This document shows positions 52,219 to 61,681 of a stretch of 64,000 nt of DNA, piece after piece; the first letter of the stretch is position 1; every line of letters starts with the position of its first letter. A program made the position numbers and the translations under genes. Where the stretch lies: positions 1-64,000 of the forward strand of contig NZ_PHNJ01000008.1 in NCBI RefSeq assembly GCF_008122205.1, given 5' to 3'. Source of the stretch: Natronococcus pandeyae. Its GTDB lineage: Archaea; Halobacteriota; Halobacteria; Halobacteriales; Natrialbaceae. A model generated the notes under the pieces. The model had not been told where the DNA came from. It saw nothing but the letters and a program-made list of their open reading frames with translations, and ran no database searches.

Positions 52219-52591
52219 CGTTTCCTCTGTCGAGTGCGGTGCTACCAAGTCCTTTCCCCGGTGGTTCTCGCAATCGGAACGACGCTCACAGAACCGACCC
52301 GTCACCCGAACGAACTGTCTGTTCGATCTAACATTTCATCGAAGCATTCGGTAACGCATCCAGTTTCTTTCGTCCGGAGACCGCCGACTCCACAACCGAA
52401 ATATGTCAATCTAAGATAAATTAAATAGGTGCTGATTCTATTGCCGTATCCGAAGAAAATTAGCCCAGAGGGACCGGTATCAGCCGGACGAGCGTTTCGC
52501 TCGAGACATGGCGAATCATAACGGATGCGAGATTATCAGAAGTGGTAATGAGTGGATGAGTTTTTTGAAGGGTGAACGAGAGGTCGCGATA
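52219..52591. promoter_or_regulatory. 373-base upstream region of the pilus operon with TATA-like element at 52414-52428
   Basis: AGATAAATTAAATAG lies about 170 bases before the chosen pilB start and about 85 before the alternative start at 52508, so the operon mRNA would have a leader of some 60-145 bases. GAGAGGT stands seven bases before ATG 52592. The upstream half also serves the leftward dehydrogenase gene. Confidence 0.45.
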
Positions 52592-55500
52592 ATGGCTATT
52601 GACGAGACCGACAAGTCAGACGCCGGACGGTTTTCTGACGGCGAGGCGTCTGGTCCTGTGTCGGAGGCGGATCGATCGACGGAGGTGGAATCAGCGCCGG
52701 ACGTTCGCGTCGGCGAGTACACCTGGGCCGAGTTTATGGAGGAGCACGGGCACGGAAGCGAGGTCTCGGCGCTGTATCCGGACGAATCCGAAACCGAGGA
52801 TCAACTCGGACTCGACACGGACGAACCGGTCGAGCCGTCGGTTCCCAGCGGTGACGACTGGGAGCAGGTCGACTTCGATCCCGAATCCTACCTGGGGTAC
52901 CATCCTGACGATCTCGAGGATCTGATTACGGACATCGCCGGAGCGAACGGGAACGTACTCAACGATATCTTTCTCGAGTACGTCGACCCGGAGACGACGC
53001 CGGTTACCAAGGACGTCTGGACCTGGGAGCACTACAAGTGGGAGTACTACTACGACGAGGACGGGAATCGGCCACGCGACGACGACGGGGAGATCGTTCG
53101 CCACGACAGGGAGGACGCGCTCGGGTTCGACCCGGAGACGCTCGAGCGGCGACTCGCCGCCGGCGACGACGCCGCGATGGAACTCGACGACGTCATCGAG
53201 GAGCGGACGGTCGACGTCCAGGAGGATCTCGACGAAGACGAGTTCTTCTCGACGGTGGCGGGGAACACCACCGTCACCAACCGCTACGACCTCGAGAAGG
53301 CCGTCCCGATGGAGAAGAAGACCCACTTTCGGGAAGTCGAGCGCTACTGGGTGAACAAACCCTACGCCTGCGTCGTCATCTTCCACTCCGAGAAGGAAAA
53401 CGAGAAGAAGTACTACATGATCGAGCCGTACCGAAACGAGATCGAGACGGAACTCCAGGAGTTCCTCTCGGGCAAACTCAGGACGGCGATCAAGTACTCA
53501 GACGAGGGGGTCAAGGAGAAGGCCAGCGAGGAGGGGCGGCGCACGGTCATCGAGGAGGAGACGCGAAAGCTGCTCGAGCGCTACGACCTCTTCGAGAAGA
53601 CGTCGGGGAGCACCGAAGCCGGGTTGCTCGAGTCCATCACGACGCTCCTCGACGAGGACGACGAGGACGACGAGGATTCGGGGCCGAGCCAACTCGAGGG
53701 AATCGCCGTCCGACCGGAGCCGGCGATTCTCGAAGACGACCCGGACACGATGAGCGAGTACCAGGTCGAGAAACTGCTCTATCTGCTCAAGCGAAACTTC
53801 ATCGGCTACGAGCGCATCGACGGTATCAAACACGACATCAACGTCGAGGACATCTCCGTCGACGGCTACAACTCGCCCGTCTTCGTCTACCACTCCGAAT
53901 ACGAGCAGATCATCTCCAACATCTATCACGGCGAGGACGAACTCGACGATTTCGTCGTCAAACTCGCCCAGCGCTCGGGGAAGGGGATCAGCAAACGGCT
54001 CCCGCAGGTCGACGCGACCCTGCCGGACGGCTCCCGCGCTCAGTTGACACTCGGCAAGGAAGTCTCCGACCACGGGACGAACTACACGATCCGGCAGTTC
54101 AAGGACGTCCCGTTCACGCCGATCGACCTCGTCAACTGGAACACCTTCAGCCTGGAGGAGATGGCGTTCCTCTGGCTCGCGATCGAGAACCACAAGAGCC
54201 TGATCTTCGCCGGCGGTACCGCGTCCGGGAAGACGACCTCGCTGAACGCGGTCTCGCTGTTCATCCCGTCCAGTGCGAAGATCGTCTCCATCGAGGACAC
54301 CCGAGAGGTCGAACTCCCGCAGCGCAACTGGATCGCATCCGTGACCCGGCCGTCGTTCTCCGACGATTCGCAGGGTGACGTCGACGAGTTCGATCTGCTT
54401 GAAGCCGCGCTCCGACAGCGACCCGACTACATCGTGATGGGCGAGATCCGCGGTGAGGAGGGGCGGACGCTGTTCCAGGTGATGTCGACGGGACACACCA
54501 CCTACACCACGTTTCACGCCGACTCCGTCGACGAGGTGCTCAAACGGTTCACCACGGACCCGATCAACGTCTCGAAGACGATGTTCACCGCACTGGATCT
54601 CGTCTCGATCCAGACCCAGACCAGGGTCCAGGGCCGGAAGGTCCGCCGGAACAAGTCGCTCACCGAGATCAACCACTATGAGGCCGAACACGACGAGATC
54701 AACGTCCAGGACGTCTACCAGTGGCAGGCCGAGACCGACGAGTACCTCAGGATGGGGGACTCGAACACCATGGAGGCGATCCAGTTCGACCGGGGCTGGA
54801 GCACGGAGAAACTCGAGGAGGAACTGTTCAAGCGCGAGGTCATCATCGCCTACCTGATCAAGAACGGGCTGAACACGTACGCCGAGGTCGCGGCGACGGT
54901 CCAGGCGTTCATCAACGATCCCGACACGATCCTCACGCTCATCGCGAACGGGCAACTCGAGGACAGCCTCGACGACCTCCGCGAGATGGAGAGCGTGCTA
55001 ATCGACGTCGACCAGGAGAAAGAGGAACTCGTCCCGCGACCGGAGGCGACCTCCGAGACGTACAACCTCTCGATGGACCTCCTCGAGCGAGCCGAGGAGT
55101 CGCTGTTCGAGGAGTACCGCGGACAGGTGCCGAGCGGTCTCGCGAGCACACTCGGCGACGTCGAGGCGGAGTCGACCATCGAAGTCGACGGCTCCGACAG
55201 CGAACCGGTCGACTTCTCGAGCAGTATCGACGACTGGGAGTTCGACGACGACGGCGACGGCTTCACGACAGCGACGAGCGATGCGACGGATGCACCGTCG
55301 TGGCTCGAGGACGACGATGGGTTCGACGTCAGCGCGGAGGCTGGCACTTCGTCCGGCGACGCTTCGTCGTCGGCCCCTGCCGAGACGGCCGAAAGCGAGA
55401 GCGAACCCGACGGACAGCCGACGGAGACGACCGCTGCGACGGGCGACGTTCCCGCCATCGGCGACGGCAGCGAGACGGCGACCGAAGACGACGACCCGGG

Positions 55501-56236
55501 GACGAACTCCGACGACAGATCCGATCCTGACGGCTCCGAGACCGGGCCGGAGATACTGCCGACGGACGACCCCGACGAGAGCGACTTCGGCGGCCTGTTC
55601 GACGACATGAACGAAACGCTCGAGCAACTCGAGGCGGGCGATCCGCCCGACGAGAGCGACGAGAGCCACGAGACTAGCGCGTCCAGCGCGACCGAGACGG
55701 AGTTCACGGAGACGGACTTCGATTCGATCTTCGATCCGAGCGCTCCCGACGAAGAGTCGACTGCAGCGTTTAGCGGCGAGTTTCAGCAGGCGGCCGCGGA
55801 CGACGCTTCGGGCGAGTCGGAACCTGAGGCGCCGCCAGCGTCCGAGTCGGAGGGAGACCGTGACGCACCGTCGGAGACGGGCGACGCGACGGAGACGAAC
55901 GAGGCAAGCGAGACGGACAGGACGGCCGAGACGAGTGACACAACAGCGGCGGCTGAGACGGCCGAGGGCGACGCAGAAGTCCCGAGCATCGATGTCGGGA
56001 CCACCGACAGTCCGGAGACCGAGACGCCGGCACCTCCGACGATCGACGTTGGGGGAACCGACGAGACGGCGAGCGACGGGGAGTCGATCTTCGAGACTGA
56101 CGCCGGCGAAATGGACGAGGACGACGCTGCGTCCGACGCCGGTGATGGTGACGGTGATCCCGACGGCTCGATCTTCAGAACGGAAGGAGCCGCCGAGAAC
56201 GACACAGCAGACACCGACGAGGAGCCGGACGCATGA
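52592..56236 (+). CDS. pilB3: type IV pilus assembly ATPase (PilB/TadA-GspE family) with long acidic tail
   Basis: A 1214-residue secretion/assembly ATPase. The N-terminal ~300 residues form an acidic domain (ESYLGYHPDDLEDLITDIAG and others). The ATPase core has Walker A FAGGTASGKTTSLN (about 540), an Asp box ending with SIEDTREVELPQ, Walker B YIVMGEIRGEEGRTLF (about 613) and the His box STGHTTYTTFHADSV. It should hexamerise and power pilin insertion. The last ~340 residues are a disordered, Asp/Glu/Ser-rich tail with repeated short aromatic motifs (GGLFDDM, DSIFDPS, ESIFETD and GSIFRTE), which is not present in most homologues. Start 52592 follows a GAGAGGT at good spacing; 52508 is a possible longer start with an unlike Cys/Trp-containing N-terminus. 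Name by analogy with Haloferax PilB3. Confidence 0.88.
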   Translation: MAIDETDKSDAGRFSDGEASGPVSEADRSTEVESAPDVRVGEYTWAEFMEEHGHGSEVSALYPDESETEDQLGLDTDEPVEPSVPSGDDWEQVDFDPESYLGYHPDDLEDLITDIAGANGNVLNDIFLEYVDPETTPVTKDVWTWEHYKWEYYYDEDGNRPRDDDGEIVRHDREDALGFDPETLERRLAAGDDAAMELDDVIEERTVDVQEDLDEDEFFSTVAGNTTVTNRYDLEKAVPMEKKTHFREVERYWVNKPYACVVIFHSEKENEKKYYMIEPYRNEIETELQEFLSGKLRTAIKYSDEGVKEKASEEGRRTVIEEETRKLLERYDLFEKTSGSTEAGLLESITTLLDEDDEDDEDSGPSQLEGIAVRPEPAILEDDPDTMSEYQVEKLLYLLKRNFIGYERIDGIKHDINVEDISVDGYNSPVFVYHSEYEQIISNIYHGEDELDDFVVKLAQRSGKGISKRLPQVDATLPDGSRAQLTLGKEVSDHGTNYTIRQFKDVPFTPIDLVNWNTFSLEEMAFLWLAIENHKSLIFAGGTASGKTTSLNAVSLFIPSSAKIVSIEDTREVELPQRNWIASVTRPSFSDDSQGDVDEFDLLEAALRQRPDYIVMGEIRGEEGRTLFQVMSTGHTTYTTFHADSVDEVLKRFTTDPINVSKTMFTALDLVSIQTQTRVQGRKVRRNKSLTEINHYEAEHDEINVQDVYQWQAETDEYLRMGDSNTMEAIQFDRGWSTEKLEEELFKREVIIAYLIKNGLNTYAEVAATVQAFINDPDTILTLIANGQLEDSLDDLREMESVLIDVDQEKEELVPRPEATSETYNLSMDLLERAEESLFEEYRGQVPSGLASTLGDVEAESTIEVDGSDSEPVDFSSSIDDWEFDDDGDGFTTATSDATDAPSWLEDDDGFDVSAEAGTSSGDASSSAPAETAESESEPDGQPTETTAATGDVPAIGDGSETATEDDDPGTNSDDRSDPDGSETGPEILPTDDPDESDFGGLFDDMNETLEQLEAGDPPDESDESHETSASSATETEFTETDFDSIFDPSAPDEESTAAFSGEFQQAAADDASGESEPEAPPASESEGDRDAPSETGDATETNEASETDRTAETSDTTAAAETAEGDAEVPSIDVGTTDSPETETPAPPTIDVGGTDETASDGESIFETDAGEMDEDDAASDAGDGDGDPDGSIFRTEGAAENDTADTDEEPDA

Positions 56237-58290
56237 GCCTCGAGACCGACAGCAGTGGGGGATCCGGATCCCTCTCGGGGAGCGCCGACTCGTTCGGCGA
56301 CTGGTTCTACCCGCTGTACGCGCGGCTGTTCAGCGAGGAGAGCGATTTCGTCGCCGACGTCGAGACGAAACTCGCGCAGGCGCGGATGACCGATACCGTC
56401 GAACTCTATCTCTCGCGTGCGCTCGGTATCGGCGTCATCACCGGGCTCTGTCTGTGGATCGTCGGGACGATCATCGGCTACGCTCTCTTCGCCACCGGAC
56501 TCATCCACGTCGACGAGATTCTCGGGTTCCCCGTCCAGAGTCAGACGGTCCTCACGATCATCGAACTGCTCAGAATTCCGGCACTGGTTACTGTAACGGG
56601 GATCGTATTCGGCTCGATCGGCTTCGCGATCGGCTTCGGCTCGCTCGTCTCGATTCCCTACTCGCGTGCGTCCGCCCGGAAGCGCCAGATCAACATGCTC
56701 CTGACCGACTCCGTCTCGTTCATGTACGCGCTGTCGGTCGGGGGCCTGAACCAACTCGAGATTATCGAGGCGATGGCCCAGGCCGACGACACCTACGGCG
56801 AGGTCGCAAAGGAGTTCCAGAGCATCGTCAAGGAGTCCGACTATTTCGACACCGACTACCGGACGGCAATCCGCAAGCAGGCACTCGAGACGCCGAGCGA
56901 CGAACTCTCGCAGTTCCTGACGGACATGCTCTCGATCGTCAACAGCGGCGGTGACATGGAGAGCTTCCTCGAGGACAAGAAAGAAAAGCACATGCGAACC
57001 GCGAAGCAGGAACAGGAGATCACCCTCGAGACGCTCGAACTCTTCGGGGAGATGTACATGACGCTCTCGCTGTTCCCGCTGTTGCTGATCATCATCATGG
57101 TCATCATGCAGATGATCCCGGACGCGGACGTCTCGAACCAGATGCTCTATATGACCGTCTACGGGCTGATTCCCCTCATCGGAATCGGCTTTCTCGTCAT
57201 GCTTTCGACGGTGAAAGGCGACGAGCCCGGTGACGGCTACCTCTCTCTCGGTGGCGACGACCGCCGCGTCCAGAGCGCACAGGAACAGAGTCTGCTCAAC
57301 CTCGGTCTCGTCGAGCAGTTCACGGGCGACCACAGCGTCTTCGACCGGATCAAGAACCGCGAGGGGACCCACGAAACCGTGTCGGTGTTGCGACAGCCGC
57401 ACATTTTCTTCCGGGACAACCCGCTGTACACGCTGGCGCTTACCGTTCCGGCGATGCTCGTTATCGTCTCGACGGCCATCATGACCGGCTCCGCGCCGAC
57501 CTCCTGGGACGGACTACTCGAGAACGCCATCTGGGGGACGTTCGTCTACATCTACCTGCCGCTGTACGTCGTCGCGATCCCGCTGGCGATCTTCCGCGAG
57601 TGGAACGTGCGACACAGAACCGCCGTCGTCAACAACCTCTCGGAGGACTTGCGGAAGCTTTCGAGTGCGAACGATACCGGACTGACGCTGCTCGAGTCGC
57701 TCAAGTCGGTTTCCGATACGACGAGCGGCAAACTCGCTCGCGAGTTCGAGATGATGCACACGAAGGTCAACTACGGAATGAGTCTCAAGGAGGCGCTCAT
57801 CGAATTCAACAACAAGTACCACATTCCGCGCCTCGCCCGTACGACGCGACTGATTAGCGAGGCCCAGGAGGCGTCGAACCAGATCTCGGCGGTTCTCCGA
57901 ACCGCCGCCCAGGCCAGCGAGAACCACGACGATATCGAACGCGAGCGCAAGTCTCGGACGATGATGCAGGTCGTGATCATCATCATGACGTTCCTGACGG
58001 TGCTCGCCGTGATCGCGATCCTCAAGACGCAGTTCATCGACACGATGGCCGGACTCGAGACCGGCAGCGACGGCGGCGGTGGTGGCGACAGCGAACTCGC
58101 CGATGCCGACCTCAGCGAGAACATCAACGTCGACATGCTCTCCGTGTTGTTCTTCCACGCGGTGACCCTGCAGGCGATCATGTCGGGGTTCATCTGTGGC
58201 TACATGCGCGACGCCGACGTGCTGAGCGGGCTCAAGTACGCAGTGGGTCTGTCGACGATAGCACTCGTCGGCTGGGTGATGGTGGCCTAG
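56233..58290 (+). CDS. pilC3: type IV pilus membrane platform protein (PilC/TadC family)
   Basis: A 685-residue membrane protein that anchors the pilus motor. It has two T2SSF-type halves, each made of a cytoplasmic helical bundle and membrane spans: the first near 145-300 (MYALSVGGLNQLEIIEAMAQ, then LTDMLSIVNSGGDMESFLED) with spans at about 275-320, the second near 450-570 (LLESLKSVSDTTSGKLAREF). Two spans near the start (55-80 and 100-135) and further ones at the end. It overlaps the ATPase gene by four bases (ATGA), so the two are translated together. Both partners are the invariant core of haloarchaeal pil operons. Confidence 0.9.
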   Translation: MSLETDSSGGSGSLSGSADSFGDWFYPLYARLFSEESDFVADVETKLAQARMTDTVELYLSRALGIGVITGLCLWIVGTIIGYALFATGLIHVDEILGFPVQSQTVLTIIELLRIPALVTVTGIVFGSIGFAIGFGSLVSIPYSRASARKRQINMLLTDSVSFMYALSVGGLNQLEIIEAMAQADDTYGEVAKEFQSIVKESDYFDTDYRTAIRKQALETPSDELSQFLTDMLSIVNSGGDMESFLEDKKEKHMRTAKQEQEITLETLELFGEMYMTLSLFPLLLIIIMVIMQMIPDADVSNQMLYMTVYGLIPLIGIGFLVMLSTVKGDEPGDGYLSLGGDDRRVQSAQEQSLLNLGLVEQFTGDHSVFDRIKNREGTHETVSVLRQPHIFFRDNPLYTLALTVPAMLVIVSTAIMTGSAPTSWDGLLENAIWGTFVYIYLPLYVVAIPLAIFREWNVRHRTAVVNNLSEDLRKLSSANDTGLTLLESLKSVSDTTSGKLAREFEMMHTKVNYGMSLKEALIEFNNKYHIPRLARTTRLISEAQEASNQISAVLRTAAQASENHDDIERERKSRTMMQVVIIIMTFLTVLAVIAILKTQFIDTMAGLETGSDGGGGGDSELADADLSENINVDMLSVLFFHAVTLQAIMSGFICGYMRDADVLSGLKYAVGLSTIALVGWVMVA

Positions 58291-58291
58291 C

Positions 58292-58864
58292 ATGAGGCGC
58301 AAAAATCGATCCCCCGACCGAGGCCGAAAACGAACCTGCGGGCAGCGGCCGCGAACGATTTCGGTCTCGCTGTCGGACCGGGGCCAGACGACCCAGGACT
58401 TCGCCATCGGCATCGGCGTCTTTCTGCTGTCGATCGCATTCGTCTTCTCGTACATCCCGTCGCTGACGACGCCGTTCGACTCGCCGGCCGGCGGCGCAGA
58501 GACGGCTCAGGCGGACCGCATCGCGGACCGACTCGTCCACAGCCTCTCCGACTCAGCGGATCGGAACGAGATCGACGGCGAGCGGTTCGTCGCCACGTAC
58601 GCGAACGACGACGAGGACGAGAATGTGACCGCGCTCGGACTCCGAGCGACTGACGACGCCGTCTTCGACCACGTGAGCGTGCGCCTCGAAACGCTCGACG
58701 GGAACGAAACCGAGCACGATGGAACTGCGATGGCCGCAGAAACGACGGCGTACGACGACCAGTCCGCGGCGAGTTCGGCCCGGATCGTCACGCTCGACGA
58801 CGAGTTCGACCTCGACGACTACGACGACGAGCCAGCCTATCGGCTCGTCGTGAGGGTCTGGTGA
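58292..58864 (+). CDS. pilin-like operon protein 1 (single N-terminal span)
   Basis: A 190-residue protein. After a 30-residue basic N-terminus, the sequence DRGQTTQDFAIGIGVFLLSI begins a single hydrophobic span, and the remaining ~130 residues form an acidic outer domain. The D-R-G-Q before the span is shared with the next two genes. It starts one base after the pilC stop, so it is translated within the operon. The lack of a stretch of several strands with disulphides makes the outside domain of unknown fold. Minor pilin or prepilin-like role is inferred. Confidence 0.7.
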   Translation: MRRKNRSPDRGRKRTCGQRPRTISVSLSDRGQTTQDFAIGIGVFLLSIAFVFSYIPSLTTPFDSPAGGAETAQADRIADRLVHSLSDSADRNEIDGERFVATYANDDEDENVTALGLRATDDAVFDHVSVRLETLDGNETEHDGTAMAAETTAYDDQSAASSARIVTLDDEFDLDDYDDEPAYRLVVRVW

Positions 58865-58868
58865 TACC

Positions 58869-59540
58869 ATGCTCGGAAGTTCATCCACGGAGGGAACGGA
58901 TCGCGGGCAAGCCTATACGCTCGAGGGGTTCATTGGTGCGATGGTCGTACTGATGGCGGTCCTCCTCGCGCTCCAGTCCGTCGTCATCATGCCGACGACC
59001 AGCGGGACGGCGGACCGGGCGGTACAGAACCAGCTTCAGCAGGAAACGAAGGACGCACTCGTCGTTGCCGCGCAGGACGGTGGTCTCTCGGAGACGATTC
59101 GGAGCTGGGACGAGGATGCGAACGACGGAGAGGGAGGGTTCCACAACGCGAGTCAGCCGGGTCCTGATGGAGAACGGACGTACGATGTCGGCTCCTTCGC
59201 GAACCAGTCGACGCTCGGCGAGATCCTCGAGTCGAGATTCGCCGAGAAGGGCCACAGTTATAACGTCGAACTCGTCGCCAACGATGGTGAGGAGTTCAAC
59301 GCGACCAGAATGGTGTACCAGGGATCGGCACCACCGGACGCGTTCACCGCGAGTTACACCGTGACGCTGTTCGAAGACGACATTCTGACGGCACCAGAGA
59401 ACAGGGATCAGCAGATCGAACTGAAGGATGAGGATGGGAACGTTCACGACGACGAAGAGTACGAGTATCCGATTGCGCCGGCTGAAGGCAGTGATGGACC
59501 CGTCTACACCGTCGTGGAGGTGCGCGTAACAGTATGGTAG
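58869..59540 (+). CDS. pilin-like operon protein 2 (single N-terminal span)
   Basis: A 223-residue protein with a short N-terminus ending DRGQAYTLEGFIGAMVVLMA, in which the D-R-G-Q is followed by a Glu five residues on, as in true type IV pilins (Glu5). The hydrophobic span continues to residue ~45. The outer domain (about 50-223) is acidic, with strands ending in YTVVEVRVTVW. It overlaps the next gene by seven bases. Of the five it has the most pilin-like N-terminus. Confidence 0.72.
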   Translation: MLGSSSTEGTDRGQAYTLEGFIGAMVVLMAVLLALQSVVIMPTTSGTADRAVQNQLQQETKDALVVAAQDGGLSETIRSWDEDANDGEGGFHNASQPGPDGERTYDVGSFANQSTLGEILESRFAEKGHSYNVELVANDGEEFNATRMVYQGSAPPDAFTASYTVTLFEDDILTAPENRDQQIELKDEDGNVHDDEEYEYPIAPAEGSDGPVYTVVEVRVTVW

Positions 59541-60442
59541 GGACCGAGACGAACTCCCGCGACCGAGGACAGATCATCCTCATCGGCGCGATCACGCTGG
59601 CGTTCATCATCCTCGGGATCGTCGTCGTGTTCAACGGGATTCTTTACACGGAAGCGCTCTCTTCGGGCTCCTCGAGCCAGATCGCGACGGACGTCAGTAC
59701 GGTCGAGTACGAACTGGCGGACGGCGTCGGTGGAATTGCTCACTACGAGAACGTTGAAGGAAACGGTAAAAGTCTGGACGATTACGAAGTCAATTTGACG
59801 AGATATATCGATGATCCTGGAGGATTCGACGATCAGTATCGGAACTCGACGGCGAACAGTCGGCCAGTAGCTACGAACGTTTCGTTCAACGAGACAGTCA
59901 AGGATGCGACGGTCGTCACCGAAGACGTCGAAGACGGAGAGATTGAGGACATAAATAGCTCTATTGGACACTTCGAGCTCAACCTCACACCGACCACGGA
60001 CAAGGAACTAGCGATTAGCGCGATGCCTGAAGATGGAGACACTACGACCGTTACGATCACCAGCGACGAAGATACGTTCTCGGTCGACGGCAGCAACTGT
60101 GATATCAATGGCGACCAGGCCAGGTTCGATCTCGTCGCTGGAGACGTTGATCTGCGAGTGGAAGACAACTGTGACGCCGAGGAAGTCGAGTATCTCGAGG
60201 ATAACCTCTCGATAATCGATCGCGACAAATCGTACGAAACAATCGAAATATCCGACGAAGAAGATCCCACCGAAGGCACATTCGAATTGGTCGTAAAGGG
60301 GGACGAGGAACTTGATCCACAGGGGCTCATCGAAGAGACCTACTACGGCGCCTGGTCAGTCACCGTCGACGTCGCCTACGACTCGCACGACGCCTCCTAC
60401 GAGCGAACGCAGAGGATCTCCGTCTACGGAGGTGACGAATGA
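59534..60442 (+). CDS. pilin-like operon protein 3 (single N-terminal span)
   Basis: A 302-residue protein, the largest of the set. The N-terminus DRGQIILIGAITLAFIILGI is the span signature. The outer domain is very acidic and contains two Cys in NCDIN and NCDAEE that may form a disulphide. A central part (about 59740-60300) is AT-richer than its surroundings, as if it evolves separately. The start overlaps the previous gene by seven bases and the stop overlaps the next start by four (ATGA). Confidence 0.7.
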   Translation: MVGTETNSRDRGQIILIGAITLAFIILGIVVVFNGILYTEALSSGSSSQIATDVSTVEYELADGVGGIAHYENVEGNGKSLDDYEVNLTRYIDDPGGFDDQYRNSTANSRPVATNVSFNETVKDATVVTEDVEDGEIEDINSSIGHFELNLTPTTDKELAISAMPEDGDTTTVTITSDEDTFSVDGSNCDINGDQARFDLVAGDVDLRVEDNCDAEEVEYLEDNLSIIDRDKSYETIEISDEEDPTEGTFELVVKGDEELDPQGLIEETYYGAWSVTVDVAYDSHDASYERTQRISVYGGDE

Positions 60443-60927
60443 CGGGACGCGAACGGTTCGCGGCCGACGACCGCGCGGTCTCCATTACCGTCACGCACGT
60501 CCTGACTATCGGGATCACGACGATCCTCATCGCGATGTTGCTGATCGCCGGGAGTTCGGTACTCGAGGCCCAGACCGACCGCTCGGTCGACTCGTCGCTC
60601 GAAACCGTCGGCGAGCGACTTGCCAACGAGATCGACAACGCCGATCGAATGGGGGACAACGGCGCGGATAATGTGAGAGTCACCGCAGAACATCCGCGGA
60701 CGGTCTCGAACACGGGATACACCGTAGAGTTACGGGAGGAGTGCGACGGGCCGTTGCTCGACGGTGAGACTGATTGCGTTCGGCTGTCGGCTACCGACGT
60801 CGATGTCGTGGTCTACGTCCCGCTCGCCGAAGATGTCGAGATCGACGGCGAGAGTTCGGTCTCGGGTGGCACGATCGAGATCGTCTACGACGATAGCGAC
60901 GGGATCAGACTCGAGGAGGCGGACTGA
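60439..60927 (+). CDS. pilin-like operon protein 4 (single N-terminal span)
   Basis: A 162-residue protein with DDRAVSITVTHVLTIGITTI as the beginning of the hydrophobic span, which runs to residue ~45. The outer part is acidic, with two Cys (EECDG and TDCVR) that may form a disulphide. It overlaps both neighbours (ATGA at the start and TGATG at the end). Confidence 0.7.
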   Translation: MTGRERFAADDRAVSITVTHVLTIGITTILIAMLLIAGSSVLEAQTDRSVDSSLETVGERLANEIDNADRMGDNGADNVRVTAEHPRTVSNTGYTVELREECDGPLLDGETDCVRLSATDVDVVVYVPLAEDVEIDGESSVSGGTIEIVYDDSDGIRLEEAD

Positions 60928-61658
60928 TGCGACGAAACCGAACACCAGGACCGGACGACGAGGATCGTGCGGTCTCGGAGGTGCTCTCGTTCGTGCTCGT
61001 CTTCGCGATCATCATGACGTCGGTCGCGGTGCTGTCGATGACCGGTTTCCAGGCGATGGAGGACTATCAGGAGGGTGAACAGCTCCGAAACGGCGAGCGC
61101 GCGATGGAGGCCCTCGCGGACAACTTCAACGACGTGATGCGGTATGACGGTATCGACAAACGTCACGGCGAACTATCGCTTCGCGAGGGCACAGTGACGA
61201 CGGGTGATGAGGGAACAGAGGTAACGATCGAGGTTAACGATGAGACAATCAAAGACGACGAGGACTGGTTCGATCGAGAAGACGAATCGTTCAATCTCGG
61301 TGAGTTCGCATACCACTACGACGACGAGACGATCGCCTACGAAGGTGGCGGTTTGATCCGGGAGAGTACAAACGGCGGCGTCGTTTACGAAGAGCCCTGG
61401 TTTGATTGTCGAAGTGATACGGCCATCATTTCGCTCGTGGAAGTCGATGCTGACGATCGCTCGATACAGAGCAGTGACGGAGTCGGATTTACGCTGAGCG
61501 TCGAGAACCGGACGACCGAGACGAAAACGCCCGGTGACGCCGACGTCACCGTTTCGGTAGAGAACCCGGAATACGACGCCTGGGAAAACGACGACTGGGA
61601 ATGTGACGGTGTTGAACGCATTCATGTGACGATCGTCACTGTCGATATCGAATACTGA
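60927..61658 (+). CDS. pilin-like operon protein 5 (single N-terminal span)
   Basis: A 243-residue protein with the N-terminal signature DRAVSEVLSFVLVFAIIMTS, close to the DRAVSPVIG signature of haloarchaeal pilins, then a single span and an acidic outer domain with two Cys (WFDCRSD and WECDG). It is the last gene of the operon and converges with the following leftward gene, 23 bases away. As in gene 3, a stretch of the outer domain is richer in AT. Confidence 0.72.
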   Translation: MRRNRTPGPDDEDRAVSEVLSFVLVFAIIMTSVAVLSMTGFQAMEDYQEGEQLRNGERAMEALADNFNDVMRYDGIDKRHGELSLREGTVTTGDEGTEVTIEVNDETIKDDEDWFDREDESFNLGEFAYHYDDETIAYEGGGLIRESTNGGVVYEEPWFDCRSDTAIISLVEVDADDRSIQSSDGVGFTLSVENRTTETKTPGDADVTVSVENPEYDAWENDDWECDGVERIHVTIVTVDIEY

Positions 61659-61681
61659 CCGCGTTCTTGCGATCTGGGGTT

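Noticed and set aside
55783-57402. A 539-codon minus-strand frame across the pilus genes
   Set aside because: It opposes well-supported, overlapping pilus genes and has no promoter or domain.
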